DNA from: Dryas octopetala | Taxonomy: Eukaryota > Streptophyta > Magnoliopsida > Rosales > Rosaceae | DNA: 64,000 nt | Direction: 5' to 3' | Assembly (NCBI GenBank): GCA_963921425.1 | Contig: OY992834.1 | Span: 15,750,164 to 15,814,163 of the forward strand | Part shown: in pieces, positions 11,485-23,834 of the stretch | Numbering within the stretch: the first letter of the stretch is position 1 | How the letters are laid out: each line of letters opens with the position of its first letter | Notes under the pieces: generated by a model | What the model saw: the letters and a program-made list of their open reading frames with translations, nothing else | The model's database searches: none | What the model was told of the DNA's origin: nothing | Position numbers and translations under genes: made by a program

Positions 11485-12396
11485 ATGAAAGTCTAAAACA
11501 ACATAATTTCAAATACAAATACGTATCAATACAAAAAAAACATAAACAATGATTCAGACTCATGAAAAATATGCATGCTGCACCATTAGCGTTGCTCCAT
11601 AATAAGGCAAGTGTGATAACTTACTGAAACATGACCTGCCAACCCATCAAATAAAAAATCTGAGTTTGTGGAGCCAAACTAGTTCACATCATTATATCAT
11701 AAGCCCAGCCCATTGAGATTTCATTATGGCATACAGATTAAGTTATCATAATTCAGTTAGTTCAGATGAACTACAATGTGTCAAAATGGATGGGACCGGT
11801 GCTTGCTATTCTTCAATTCATAGTAAAGGATCTCTTACCAAGTCCATCAAACAGAGTGGTGCTGTGTTTTTTTTTGGCAAGTGTAGAGGTTCATTAAAAT
11901 TGGGTTTTTTCATACAGCTCTGATCCATAACCATGAAAATGCAGAATGGAAATAAATGACTACGCATATATTCGGGGCACTTGATCCTTATTCCTCCCCG
12001 GAAAAGACTATTTTTAAGGCTTGTTGGGTTGAAAACGTTTCCAGCAATTTGTTTCAATCTCCAGTAACAGGGAAGATGCAGTGTGCAGTTTACTCTCACA
12101 AGATTTGTTCAAAGGACCACTAATAACAATGGACAGCTTATTCATTGATGTGTCAAAGACAATTGAGTACAAAAACCATAATTTGATTAAAAGAGCCAAA
12201 AATAAGTTACAAATACATGAAACAAGCAAAAGAAAACTGTCAAATTGCGAGGAACTCGGAGTCTCGGATAATCATTTTAAGGCAAATCTTGGGTTCAGCC
12301 TTAAAGGATCATCTGAGTGAACTACTTCAGGCTCATAAAGCCATTTGAGTTGGCCTGAGAAGACAGAGCACCATGAAAAAAGGAAATCTTCTGAGC
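11485..12396. other. Downstream region of the MVD gene
   Basis: No gene supported. The part next to 12397 is presumably the 3' UTR of the minus-strand MVD gene. Confidence 0.45.
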
Positions 12397-15300
12397 TTAC
12401 TTCGGCAGCCCAGTTTCAGGGTTGAGAAGATGGCTTTCATTTGACAGCACAACTGGACCTCTCCCAGGTCTCGTGCAAATAAAGTAACTGACATCTCCTC
12501 TGTACTGGGATTTATCCTTGATTTCTGGGGGTGGGGGCAGAGCGTCAATATCCTCCATGCCCTCAACCCCAGCATCTTTTAGAATCGACTTATCACCAAG
12601 AACGAAACTGGAAAAGGAATTAAAATAAATTAAAAAAAAATACACACACAAGGGGAAGCAGGGTTGGCATCGCTGGAAAAAATCATTGATGCAAAAACTA
12701 CACAGAAACAAGAAGCTAGAAAATGTCTTATGGCAGCCCTAGCATCTTAATACAAATTACCTGTTCAAATCTGCATCACTATTTGGAGGAAAGCAGTAGA
12801 GCAGCTTTTGAATCAAAAGGGCAGCCGTTTTTCTGTTACGTGCAATTAAAACTGCATTCGGCCCCGCATCAAATGTATAAGCCACCTGTCAATTATGTAC
12901 ATAGTGTGAACCACTCGAATAGTATAAACAGAATGAAACTCAGATAAGCTAATAGAGTTGTACATGATTTTCTTACTTCAAATGCAAAGTTATGTTCCTA
13001 CTAATATTCAGTAGCACACTAATGCCAATAGCTAAACATAAAGTAAGATCAGTGCCAAAAGGGAGAAGTAGCTCCGAATTAGGATTTTTGAAGCATTTAA
13101 GAGTCAAAACCCAGATAATATTGTCATTCAGGAAAGCTACGTCCCAGGGAGACTTACAAGCATGCTTTGATCAATAAGTTATGTGAACAAAGTCTGAGCC
13201 AAATTACTTGTAACTAAAGCCAAAAGTTTTTCTTTTCCACTAAGAATTTGTTTGCAGTTACTGGATTTAAAGTTTGAATTTCTCTCCAGAATTTTATTTT
13301 ATACACGAGAAATTTTTACATTTTCTATTGTATCTTCATAAATTTTTTACAGCTAGTATTTCTTTTTCTGCGTGTGCTTTTGCAATTTGCTTCAGGTCAG
13401 GCATTATATTAAGCAAATGTGTAAGATTGAAGCTTGAACTAGGTTAACGTTTTTATCTTAAGGGCAGAAGGACTTCTACTGAAAGTAAAATCAATCATAT
13501 ACCCAATTCAAAATATAACAGCTCACAGAGCACATGCAATCTAAGAAACTTAAAAAATAACCTTTCCTAACATTATCATGCTATGAGGAGCAGAAATCAG
13601 GATTTTATACTCGTTAAAAAACCATAAGTTTCCTCCTGAAAAAACAAACCTGAGGTGTTCCTTCTGAATGGTTCCACTTTTCGACAAGGCTGATTATCCT
13701 GAAACATAGTTACTTCGTCAATATTGACTTTCAAGTGTTTAATGCCACACCTCAATGAACAAATCAATGAACTATTGCTGCTGCTAAGCTTTTCAAGCTA
13801 CATAAATACAAAAAGAGGCTTGCCTGTGGGATGTATCATTCATGTAGAATATGGGGGGACATGTGTCCAGGCAGACAGCATGAAACTGGTTACTGTCAGT
13901 ACAGCTCAATTGTGCAAAAGAAGCAAAATCACGATTCTTTATGGCTTCTTCCATTTTCAATATGCGTTTGGGTACTACTTCCTGTAACAGTATCAAAAGA
14001 AGGACGGAAAAATACAAGTTAGATCAGACTTTAAAGGACCCCAGAAAATTGAACAGATAACAAGTGACCCAAAGGAACAAGGGAGTTGAAAATACCAAGG
14101 AATTTAAAATGATAAGATTTGAAGTTCTAAAATTTGTAAGTTTTCTTGGTTGGTTACCCTACTAAGCATAATGGGATTTAAATACAAAATTTATAGGTTC
14201 TATTTCTGGATGCATCAATATGTAAATGAGTGCAGTTGGGGTAATCGTGATGGTGGGGTAGTGGTGGTTCCAGTGGCAAGGTGGTGGCAGGATGGTGGTG
14301 ATGGTGCTGGTAATGGTGGTGGTGGTGGGAACAAGGGTGCTGGTGGAAATAGTGGTGGTTGAGGCGGCTGTGCTTGTGGATATTTTCTCAAAATCTCTCA
14401 TTATCTTGGGAATCTGAAATGACACCTATTTAGATGGAATTTAGAGTTGGGATCCAAATTCCTAGTCTTTTTCCACGTTGAATTTACAAATTCCCTTGTT
14501 TATGAACCCATATACAAGGAAGTTAGTAGATGTTTCATAAATCCCGAATTTTGTCTAAATTTCAAGTTTATTTTATCCTTCTAAACACAAAGTATTTAAA
14601 TACTACCCCCAAGGGTAAAAAGTGAAGCTTCTATGCCTTATCATATGAATATGTGGACAACAAACACTAAGTAAAACTACAGGGCTCAGTGACTTTGATA
14701 ACCTTCTATTACTGACGACAAATTAAACTAGGCAGTGAAGAAAAGGAAAATTGAGAGCATACCTTTGCTCTATGTTGTAGGAGCAAACTTGTTTCGACGG
14801 TATCGCGCATTCCTGTAGTGCTACTTGTTTCCTTCTGCCTTGAACTTACCTGGAATAAACAAAATCAAGATTTGTATTAGTTAGGGAATAGAGAAAGAAC
14901 CCTGGTCTGAGATTCATAATACAACTTTGGCTTCTGTTGAGAAGGTAAATAACAGGATTCTTTACAAGTTGCAGCATCTCAACGTTCCAGAAGTAGTATG
15001 TGCAGCCATTTATAAACATCCATCACATAATATTTGGACATTCATGACACCATATACTAGTTATCAGAGTTTAACTGCAAAATTACCTTTCCACTCCATA
15101 ACTACCTCATAACAGCAAGAGATGTACTAACATAACTTTGCAAAATCTTAATTCTGCTAATAAGTTTTTTTCTTTTTCTTTTTTTTATTCTTTTTGTAAT
15201 GGGGACAAGTCTGTCAAATTATTAAATATATTTTATAAACTTTTTATTCTGACTTTTGTTAAAAGTTTGTCTACGACTTAATATCTTCCTAACTCTTTCT

Positions 15301-18271
15301 ACAGCTCAATGGATGCCTTCAAAGATATCATTAATTGATTTTTAAAAATAGGGGAACAGGCAAAGAGGCATCAAGAAGCATACAAAAGAAACTATAACTA
15401 TACTGTATCTAGAAAAAACACTAAAGATAATAGGCATTAGACTTTTTTTTCTTGTTTTATATTTTGTTGAATTTTTTTTTTTTATAAATATATAAAAAGA
15501 CTATAAAAAGTCACAGGTAGTATTTGGCAAACTAAAAAGTATCATCGTTCAATTGGTAGTGACCAGAGGTACACATTTAAGATGAGTTTGTACTATAAAA
15601 CCAGAAAAATATGCAGATCATGAATAAATAAAGTCTAACCATAAAAATACACCCAAGACAAGAAGAGAATGCAAATGTATGGGAACTCAGAGATGGAGAG
15701 TTGATGATTCAAAGTACCCTAGGGAAAACCAACCAAAAACCACCGAGCACAAGATGAAAAGAAAAAAAGTAATGTCCACTGCCCAAAATTTGCCAATAAA
15801 ATCGTTTAGCAGAATGACAAACAAAAAGAAGGTACATACCACAGCAATAACAATGACAAGCTCATCCCAGTGCTTCTCGTCAGCAAGTTGAACTGCAAGA
15901 CTGTCGGTTCCCTTCTCATCCTTAACAGATCACGATACCCAGAATCAGCACTAAAAACTCCAAAAAATAACTTGCTTTTCAACAGAGGGCATAAGGATAA
16001 CAACAAAGAAACTAAACTTACTTTTCCCATGATCCACTTGACAAATCCCCCGTATAAGCTGCGACAAGCACTGCCTGAACCTTGCCTGTATGAACAAACA
16101 AATTTAATGAATTATAATCACCAACTACAATTAGCATACTTGAATCTCTATTATGTTTTATAATACACAAACACTAAGATATTTGTTGAAATAAAAATAA
16201 ATCAACATAGTAAAATCCATTATGCATGATGTCTATATAAAGGCAAACATAATAAATCTTATATTTATCATGACATAGAAATGCCATAAACAGCAGCCAC
16301 ATTTAAGCAATGAGACTGAAGTGCAAGGCTTTCGCAAATTGTAACCATTCTAACAGAAGCAAGATACAAGCAACCTGGAAATCAGATATATTTATGAACT
16401 ATTAAAATACCTTGCAATAGCAGAAAGCTGGCTCTCATCTTCGTTCACATTCATTAACTTTCCAAGGGCAAAAACTGCAAGTTGAAACAGAGACTTAGCT
16501 ATCATATGCTCATTGCATAATTCTTTTTATTCATAAAACACGAATAATCTAGTACCAAAAAAACCGAGTAATCCAAAATAATTAAAGAAAAAATTACAAG
16601 AAATGTGCACTTATAAAAGCTGAAATGCCAAAAGATACTGCTAAGAGCAGAAATATATAACTGTGGGAGCATGGATGTGAATATAGGCACACGCATTCTT
16701 ACATATTATACATGACATAGAACTAATTATAACTAAGAGAGGGGGAAAATTGGAACCAGTTAAACCATAGATATTAATTATAACTAAAGCCTAGCATGTA
16801 AGCAAGAGAAGAAATCGCAAAATTAGTACCCATAAGCAAACTCAACCATGAAACAGTAGTGAAACCCAAGTGAAGGAATTAGACATAATTTATTCAGATT
16901 TTGTTGAACAAATTAATTTCAATCACAAAAGTAAAAAAAAAAAAAAAAAAAAAATTGTTACTAAGAAAAAACCGCTTCCATAATTATAAACAATATAAAA
17001 CTCCTATCAAACAAAAAAATATATATTTATATATAAAAAGAATACAAATCCAGTTCTCTTGAATTCTTTAAGCATTTAGACTAACCAAAGTATCAATAAT
17101 AATACAGTAATGATTTCTCAAACTTGAGGCCTTACTAAGCACTAACATATAACAACAAATGAATAATATGATGTAAAAATAGGGTATTATATGTTACCAA
17201 GACAAGCAAAACCAGCTGCCGAGGAAGCCAATCCAGCAGCAGTAGGAAAATTGTTATATGAAGAGATATGTACATGCAATTTGTCCCAATCCTTCTTAGT
17301 AATGTTGATTCCCTTTTCCTTATCCTGAACATCGTTAGCTCGACTACGAATTTCCCTTAAACAGCTCTGGAATCTGCCTCCAGAAAGAGAAATCTCCTAC
17401 ACTAACCAGCAAAAACAAAAAAGAGCCATGAATCAGAGAAAGCCCAAAAGGATCATGGTATTTGGATTGGAAATATTAAATCTCTGATAGTTTCTGTAGA
17501 AAAAATTAACAGTGCCACTTTTACAATCTAAGTAACCACTGTATTCCGAAAAATAGAAAAAGTCAACTCAACCAAGAAAAATATGAAATTGCCTCTTGTT
17601 TTCCTGAGGACAGATCTAAAGAAATATACGTTATTCAAAGATCAATTTCTAATTTCTTCCTCTCATTACCTATATTTCCTCAAAAGCCAATTATGTGACG
17701 AATATACTCATTCACCAAGGCTAAATACTAGTGACATAGCTGTTATAGAGAATATACATTGTTCCTCCCTCAATCACTTACAATCATAAATTCAGTATTT
17801 GAAATTCTTTATTTCCTTGTCATTCCTACTTTCTCTTGGAAACCAAATGGAGTACAAATTTAGAACTTACCCCATGGAGCCATATATATCTAATTTTAAG
17901 CTCGGTCCAAGTTAAATTCTTATCCTACCACGCCCCAAGAAACCATGAACCCATAATTCAAAAGAATATTTACTTTAATTCTCTTGAATTCTCAATCTTT
18001 TCTGGGTATTTCACAAAGAAAATACTGAGTAGAAGAAGAAAACAAAAAGCTTTACCTGGCCATTGAGCCACATCCGATCTTGGTCAAAGGTTGGACTGAC
18101 AGCGACAGTAGTGGTGGTGCAGAGGTGCTCGGGATCAAGCGTGACGCTGATGCTGTCATTCACCGGCAGAATCAGCGTCTCGTCCCTCTTCCCCCAGTAC
18201 TTGATCACAGCGATGTTGGTGGGCGTCTGGGCCGTCACCATCAGCACCCACTTCTGCGACTCGTCCGCCAT
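12397..18271 (-). CDS. MVD: Diphosphomevalonate decarboxylase
   Basis: This enzyme makes isopentenyl diphosphate from mevalonate 5-diphosphate, using ATP, in the last step of the mevalonate pathway. Ten exons read in frame: 18056-18271, 17198-17396, 16411-16474, 16022-16085, 15840-15920, 14763-14849, 13824-13981, 13650-13698, 12761-12885 and 12397-12607. The product is 417 residues, the normal plant length. Seen: [10 protein letters not shown] (21-30), the GHMP-kinase ATP loop [11 protein letters not shown] (123-133) and the Asp (D312) in FDAGPNA that is catalytic in the family. Residues 42-50 (SVTLDPEHL) match the PTS2-like nonapeptide reported for plant MVD, so peroxisomal location is likely. 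Intron 7 uses a GC donor (AG/GCAAGC at 13823). All other borders are GT..AG. No broken codons were found. Confidence 0.96.
14262..14362 (+). repeat. GGT-rich degenerate trinucleotide tract
   Basis: A (GGT)n/(GGN)n run inside intron 6 of MVD. It creates glycine-rich and threonine-rich open frames on the two strands that are composition artefacts. Confidence 0.75.
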
Positions 18272-18405
18272 TTGATTGTCCGCTGAGAAAATTAGATTAA
18301 AGATTTTCTGGGAAAATGTGATGATTTTCCGGGAAAGAGAGAGATCTGATTAAGCAATGATGTGAATCTGAGACTGTTGAGAGCAAAACGGGAGTTGGTT
18401 TTGAG

Positions 18406-18417
18406 GTTTTATATAGT
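18406..18417 (-). promoter_or_regulatory. Probable TATA box of MVD
   Basis: On the minus strand the sequence reads ACTATATAAAACC about 135 bp before the MVD start codon. This predicts a 5' UTR of roughly 100 nt. No competing TATA motif was seen nearer the ATG. Confidence 0.55.
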
Positions 18418-18419
18418 GG

Positions 18420-19621
18420 AGAGTTGGGGAAGACGACAAGTGGTGGGATTTGTTGTTCATAGTTGAAAATTTTGAAGGTTTCGGGTGGTGGGGAAAACCA
18501 AGGGGGCCCCACCTTGGTGCTGTCTGACTTAGGCTTTCATCGGGATTTGGGAATCCTTGGACGCCATTATTGGACTTGGACTCTAATTTTACTTCTATTA
18601 TTCATTTTTCTTTTAATTCATCAAATGGGATAAAACATAACAGAACAAAACAAAATTAGAGCGATGGTAAGGTAAAGAACTTCAATTTTCTTCTTATTTT
18701 GTTTCAGAATTCAGAACACCTAGTTGTCTTCTCGTTTATGTCTTCTTTTATTTCTCTTTTCTCAGGTTTATTTTCCAGTGTAGTTTATTAATTTCGAAAT
18801 TAGAACAATTTATTTTATATTTTACTCTTTAAATATCATTTTGTTTGATAACAGTTTGATTCACTTTATTACATTTTCGTAATTTGATTCACTTTATTAC
18901 ATTTTCGTTTGATCCAAGTTTTAGAGGTCTGAGAATAAGAAATCAATTTCATTCCCACATTTGGTAAGTGGGAAAATAAATCAATTTATGGCTCAAGGGA
19001 ATCTGATGCCTTATTGGGGAAAAAATGAAATTTTTGCTCTGACTTGGGTTTTGTTTTTCCTTCTCTTGAGAAAGAATTTATTGCTTCTTTTTAGAAAAAA
19101 CTAATCATGCTATTATTAAAAATAAATAATAAATTAGGGAATAATCAAGGAATAAAATTTCGGGTTTCGAGAAAATTTCGATGGAAATTTCCACGAAAAT
19201 TTTGAAAATTTTTAAATTTCGAAAAAAATTAGATGGAAACGATGGAAATTTTGAATGAAACTTTACCATATGTTTATTTAACATATTATCTACTAAATTG
19301 ATAAAAAAAAATTGAATAAACCAAATTATATAGTAGGTTTTATATAATATAAGATAAATATAATGCGCACTGGAGACAAATACTGTTAAATAAAATTAGT
19401 ATAATAAATAAATGAAATTAGTATATTATTTATACTCTATAATCTATACACTAAACCATACATATTTTATAATCAATACTCTATATTGTTTAAGATATGG
19501 TATATGATATTAGGATTTAGGCCCTTTAGAGTATTTTTAATTATTTTTTATATAAAAATATATTATAATTTACTAGTTTAGGATTTAAAAACAATTAAAC
19601 GAAACTCCAAAACAACCAAAC
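18420..19621. other. Intergenic, AT-rich
   Basis: No gene seen. From about 19140 the sequence is dense in 'aaatttcg/cgaaaattt' words that recur at 20085-20200 on the other side of a pyrimidine tract. This may mark the ends of an old repeat unit. Confidence 0.45.
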
Positions 19622-20050
19622 GAAAGCCCAAACTTTTTTTTTTTTTTTTTTTTACAATTGCCCAAGACCCCAAACTCCAATCAACCCTAAACCTTTTAAA
19701 TTTTTTTTTTTCTTCTTTTTTTTTTCTTTTTTTCTTTTCTTTTTTTCTTTTCTTTTTTTTTTCCTTCTTTTTCTTTCCTTTCTTTTCTTGTTCTCCACTT
19801 CTCCCCCGTGTCTCTGTTTTTTTTCTTCTTTTTTCTACTGTGCTTCTCTCTCTCTGTGCATCTCCATCACCAACCCATTCTCTCCTCTTTTTCCCTCCTC
19901 TCTTTCTCCCTCATCTTCCCCCATGTCACCCCCATGCCGCCGCCCCATCTTTCTCCCTCGATCTCCCCCTACCACCCCCTGTCGCCGCCCCCTCTTTCTC
20001 CCAAAACCCAGCCTCCTCTCCAAAAACCCAGCCTTCCAAAACCCAAAACC
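19622..20050. repeat. Long pyrimidine-rich tract
   Basis: More than 400 bp in which the plus strand is almost entirely T and C, first as T-runs and then as CT/CCCT mixtures. Proline- and serine-rich open frames here are by-products of composition. The tract is flanked on both sides by 'aaatttcg'-type sequence. Confidence 0.8.
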
Positions 20051-20370
20051 AGTCTTCTTTTTCTCCTTCTATCTCACCTGCCAAAAATTTTGCCGAAATT
20101 TTGAGAATTTTTGCGAAATTTCGATAATTTCGACAAAATTATCATGAAAATTTAACAAATATGAGTTTCAATTTCGACACACCAAAAAATCGAAATTTAA
20201 CACCTTGGGTATAATTGAAAAACTAACACTTTTCATTTTCAATTTCTAGTTTACTTTCCCAAGATTATCAAACACAGAAAAATGAATTTCACATTCTTTT
20301 CCCCTTGAAAAATACAAAGGAATTGATTTCCTAAGGTAATCGAATTATAGATTTAACCTAATCATAAGCC

Positions 20371-20489
20371 TTACCTCTACTATATTTTCAAAAAAATGAA
20401 ATAGCAATAATGAATTATAAATATTTTTACCTCTACCATTTTTTTTTACAAAAAAATGAAATAGCAATAATGAATTATAAATATTTTTA
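20371..20489. repeat. 60-bp tandem duplication
   Basis: Two head-to-tail copies with exact 60-bp spacing share 'ttacctctac' and 'aaaaaaatgaaatagcaata'. They differ only in the T/A-run between. Not coding. Confidence 0.85.
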
Positions 20490-23428
20490 ATAAGTCCAAA
20501 TTTGGTGTTAAGTATTTCTAATAAGAGGAAACATGTGGAGAAATTGAAAGTAGTCTCATCCACTCAGACTCAACTTGCTAGGGTTGGTGGAGTTGTATCA
20601 ATTATTCTATTTTTTAAATTACATGGGTTTTTCTTGGCTGTTTTGCTTGCTTGCTCACATAGTAGGAACTCTTTGACATCCTTGCTAGCTTATTTTCTAT
20701 TTAATTTTGTTTTCATCTGTTGAACAATTGAAGGTTGGTACGGTGAAGGCGATTTGAAATTGACGTAATTTTGTATCTAATTGTAATAGTTTGTAATAAA
20801 CCAATCTCTTACATATGCTAATATGTTATTGACAATATTAATTCAAATTCACCTGTCTAATAAGAGAATACTTGAAAATTTATTGACAAATTCAACAAAA
20901 GCAAATTGTACAGTTCACCACATTAGTCCATTAATTTTTTAATATTTTTCCCAAGTATTCCTAAATATAGGCACCGTGCAAAGGAGAAGAAAAATAGGCA
21001 AAATTGTTCTTAATTATTTCGAAATTCAAAGGATGAGTGAGAAGAAAAAAGGTTATATCTTGTGATTTTCCTTGTTTTGCATATGGTAGATAGTCATTGC
21101 AGTCCAAAGTCAACTATGGCCCTTTATAGTTTATGTTATGCGGCCAATAAATTAATGTATAATTTCCTGTTCAAGGATATACTGCCTACCTATTTGATCC
21201 TCAAACGGAGAGAGACCTGCAGCCAAACACTATTATTTTGCAAAAAACTATTTTTCTTTTGGGTAAATGTAAATCACACTTTTGGTTGTTATTAAAGCAG
21301 TACACATTTAGTTATTTTTCGGGTAAATCACACTTTTGGTTTTTTTTTTTTTCCGGCCAAAAAAAAAAACAGTACACATTTGGTTTGGGCTATTTTTCAT
21401 TTTAGTTTTTTGGTGGAAAAAAATGTCTCAATTAAATTTATGTGGTTTACTTTAGTTTGATGTTTTTATGAATTATGCATTAATTATAAATTCACATAAA
21501 TTTGATTGAAATCAAAATATCGATTAAAATAAAGAATGGTCCAAACTCCAAGCCACACTACTTCAAAATATAATTTAGTATTAATTAGTTATTAATTTAA
21601 TAGTATTTCATTTTCTAATATTTGAAGAAGTCCAAAATTCTGATAAAAATATAGTGTGATTAAACATTCTTTTCTCCTTAAACCCTTCCCACTCTACTTA
21701 GGCCCATGAGTTAAAGCCGCCAACTTTAAGAAAACTTTTGGGTACTCGCCACTCGCCAGTGAGGATTATTTTTGTTTTAATCATTAATTCATTATTTATA
21801 TCTTAACATTTAGCGAAATCAATAAAATAAAAAAAATTATAAGAGATGTAAGAATAAAAATGTAAAATAATTATGAAATAAGTTGGTGAGACCAAACATT
21901 AATTTTCCTTTGTGAGGAGGGCTGTGGCAATAGCTCATTAGCTCAGAGGGCCGCATGCATGTGTTTTCTCACTTCTCACTCAGCAAGTCATAGTTTTCTT
22001 AGTCAAAATATGACACCCAGCCCTCCAATGTTGGCTTCATTTTATATTGACAATGACTTGGGATAACTGTCCCCACCTTATTCAATTTTCTTGGCTAATA
22101 TTAATAGTAATATTATATTATAGACGGCTCTCACCTACTTTTATTTATTGTCCATCTCACCCACCTGTTTTTTCCTCTTTTCTATTATAGTTTAATATGT
22201 ATTGCTATTGCCCATTCCAGTATTCCACCTACTTATATCTCTATCAAACAATTAAAACTTGGTAACAAAAACAATTAAAACGTTTTAATAGAAAACTTTT
22301 TTTGGTTGACGTTTTATTTTAAACTTAAAGTATTAAATTAGAATCAACTAGTTATTAGTTTAATAATATAGAAAATTAGGATTAAATACCAAATCTCAAT
22401 AATTTTTTGGTATAGCATGAAGACCATATAATATTTCAATTGAGCTACCAAATTTAAATGTAGTTTTTTAGATTAGGTCACAAATATGTTGGCCCATTTG
22501 ATTTGAGCCTTTTCCATTTGACATTTTTATCCTTTAGCCCACATATGATTAGTGTTAATTAAAATTTATAAGGTTTTGACAAAATTGCTCTTGAGACTTT
22601 TATATTATCTTGAAAATTTACTAATGTAGTCTCAACTTCACATTTAGTTGTGACTGTACGACACTTACAAATTCAAATTTGTTGTGACTGAACGACAGTC
22701 ACATCTAAGTTGTGAGACAATCACAGTTAAGTTGTGATTTAATTGAATTTTTTTTAGAGTAATTATACTACAATATAGTATAAATAGATGTCAAAACAAT
22801 ACTTTTACTCAAAATAATATATAGTATAGTGGTGTGAGTTGTCTCTTTCAATTTACCAATTACAGTCACAGTTAAGTTGTGACTGTATTGATTTTTTTTT
22901 TAGTACAATATAGTATAAATTAATGTAATATTTGTGATGTAATATTATTTTTATTTTTTTTATTGTAGTGGCATGTGATGTAATATTTGTAAATTCTAAT
23001 ACTTTTTACTTTATTAATTTGTTTGACTTTTCAACTAGTACCTAATTTAAAATGCTATTTAATTTTAGTACCTAAACTAAAAAGTTATTGAAATTTAGTA
23101 GTTAAAATCAATGGACCTTTAATAATATTATCTCTCTACAATGTTAGAAATATTTCAAGTTAATTATCCCAGCTCTATTTTAAGGGCCATGGGCCGGCCT
23201 ATTCCAATGTTATGGGCGAGCTAACCCGACCCATTTGTGCTAAGGGTAGGACCTAGGCCTTACACTTGTTTTTTTTTTTTTTTTTTTTTTAGAATTTAAT
23301 TCATTATTTTTTATAAATAAATCCTTTAGTTCAAGTAAGGGTCTTAGTCCTCAATACCCTAGTAGAATCTATGGTGGAAGGCCCACGTCTGCCATATGGT
23401 TGAGCTGATGGTCAACTTAACAAAAGGA
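20490..23428. other. Intergenic repeat debris
   Basis: No gene supported. Notable pieces are a direct repeat of 'gtaaatcacacttttggttt' with 'cagtacacattt' (21260-21390, the second copy interrupted by T-run-CCGGCC-A-run); clustered 'agttgtgactgt'/'cagtcaca' words at 22640-22900; and a 30-bp T-run near 23265. Confidence 0.5.
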
Positions 23429-23834
23429 CAATATTGCAAAGATTTGAAAGTTTGGGTTTAAAATTGGTACTTATTGAATTTCAAGGACCAATGTGTTATT
23501 TAACCCAAACAATAGAGGTGCAAAATATAAATGACCCAAATATTAATTAATTAATCAAGGCTACCATATAGTAAGTGTATTTAGTCAAACTGTTGCTCAA
23601 GAGGTTGTATTGTGGAGGACCCTTATGAAGTTGTGATCCTAATGGAACTGTCCTACTTCTTTCAGGTGGGATTATTACATGGAGGGACACACTCTCTATA
23701 GAAATATTTGAAAAGATTTGAAAGCTTGGGTTTAAAATTGGTACTTATTGAATTTCAAGGACCAATGTGTTATTTAACCCAAACAATAGAGGTGCAAAAT
23801 ATAAATGACCCAAATATTAATTAATTAATCAAGG
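23429..23834 (+). repeat. Direct repeats enclosing a copied TBL gene fragment
   Basis: Two 123-bp direct repeats (23438-23560 and 23712-23834) differ at a single base. Both resemble the right end of the MITE family at 5306-5711. Between them, 23559-23707 matches 27694-27843 of the TBL gene in the same orientation with two substitutions and one 1-base deletion. The copy covers the 3' part of TBL intron 3, the acceptor site and the first 42 bp of exon 4. At the left junction 'gg' and at the right 'aatat' are shared by both partners. Confidence 0.92.
23561..23707 (+). pseudogene. Truncated TBL fragment (intron 3 end + exon 4 start)
   Basis: The exon part begins after the acceptor 'ttctttcag' and encodes WDYYMEGHTLYRN in the parent, where it stops. 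It cannot make a protein. About 98% identity to the parent 4.1 kb downstream indicates a recent copy. Confidence 0.9.

Noticed and set aside
14150-14425. Gly-rich (+) and Thr-rich (-) frames
   Set aside because: They follow from the GGT repeat inside an MVD intron.
19788-20147. Open frames of 95-119 codons rich in Pro/Ser/Phe
   Set aside because: They arise in three overlapping frames from the pyrimidine tract; no conserved motif or splice context.
23561-23707. Possible separate TBL gene exon
   Set aside because: Only 42 bp of exon with an intron tail, ending abruptly in MITE sequence; it is a copy of the downstream gene, not a gene.
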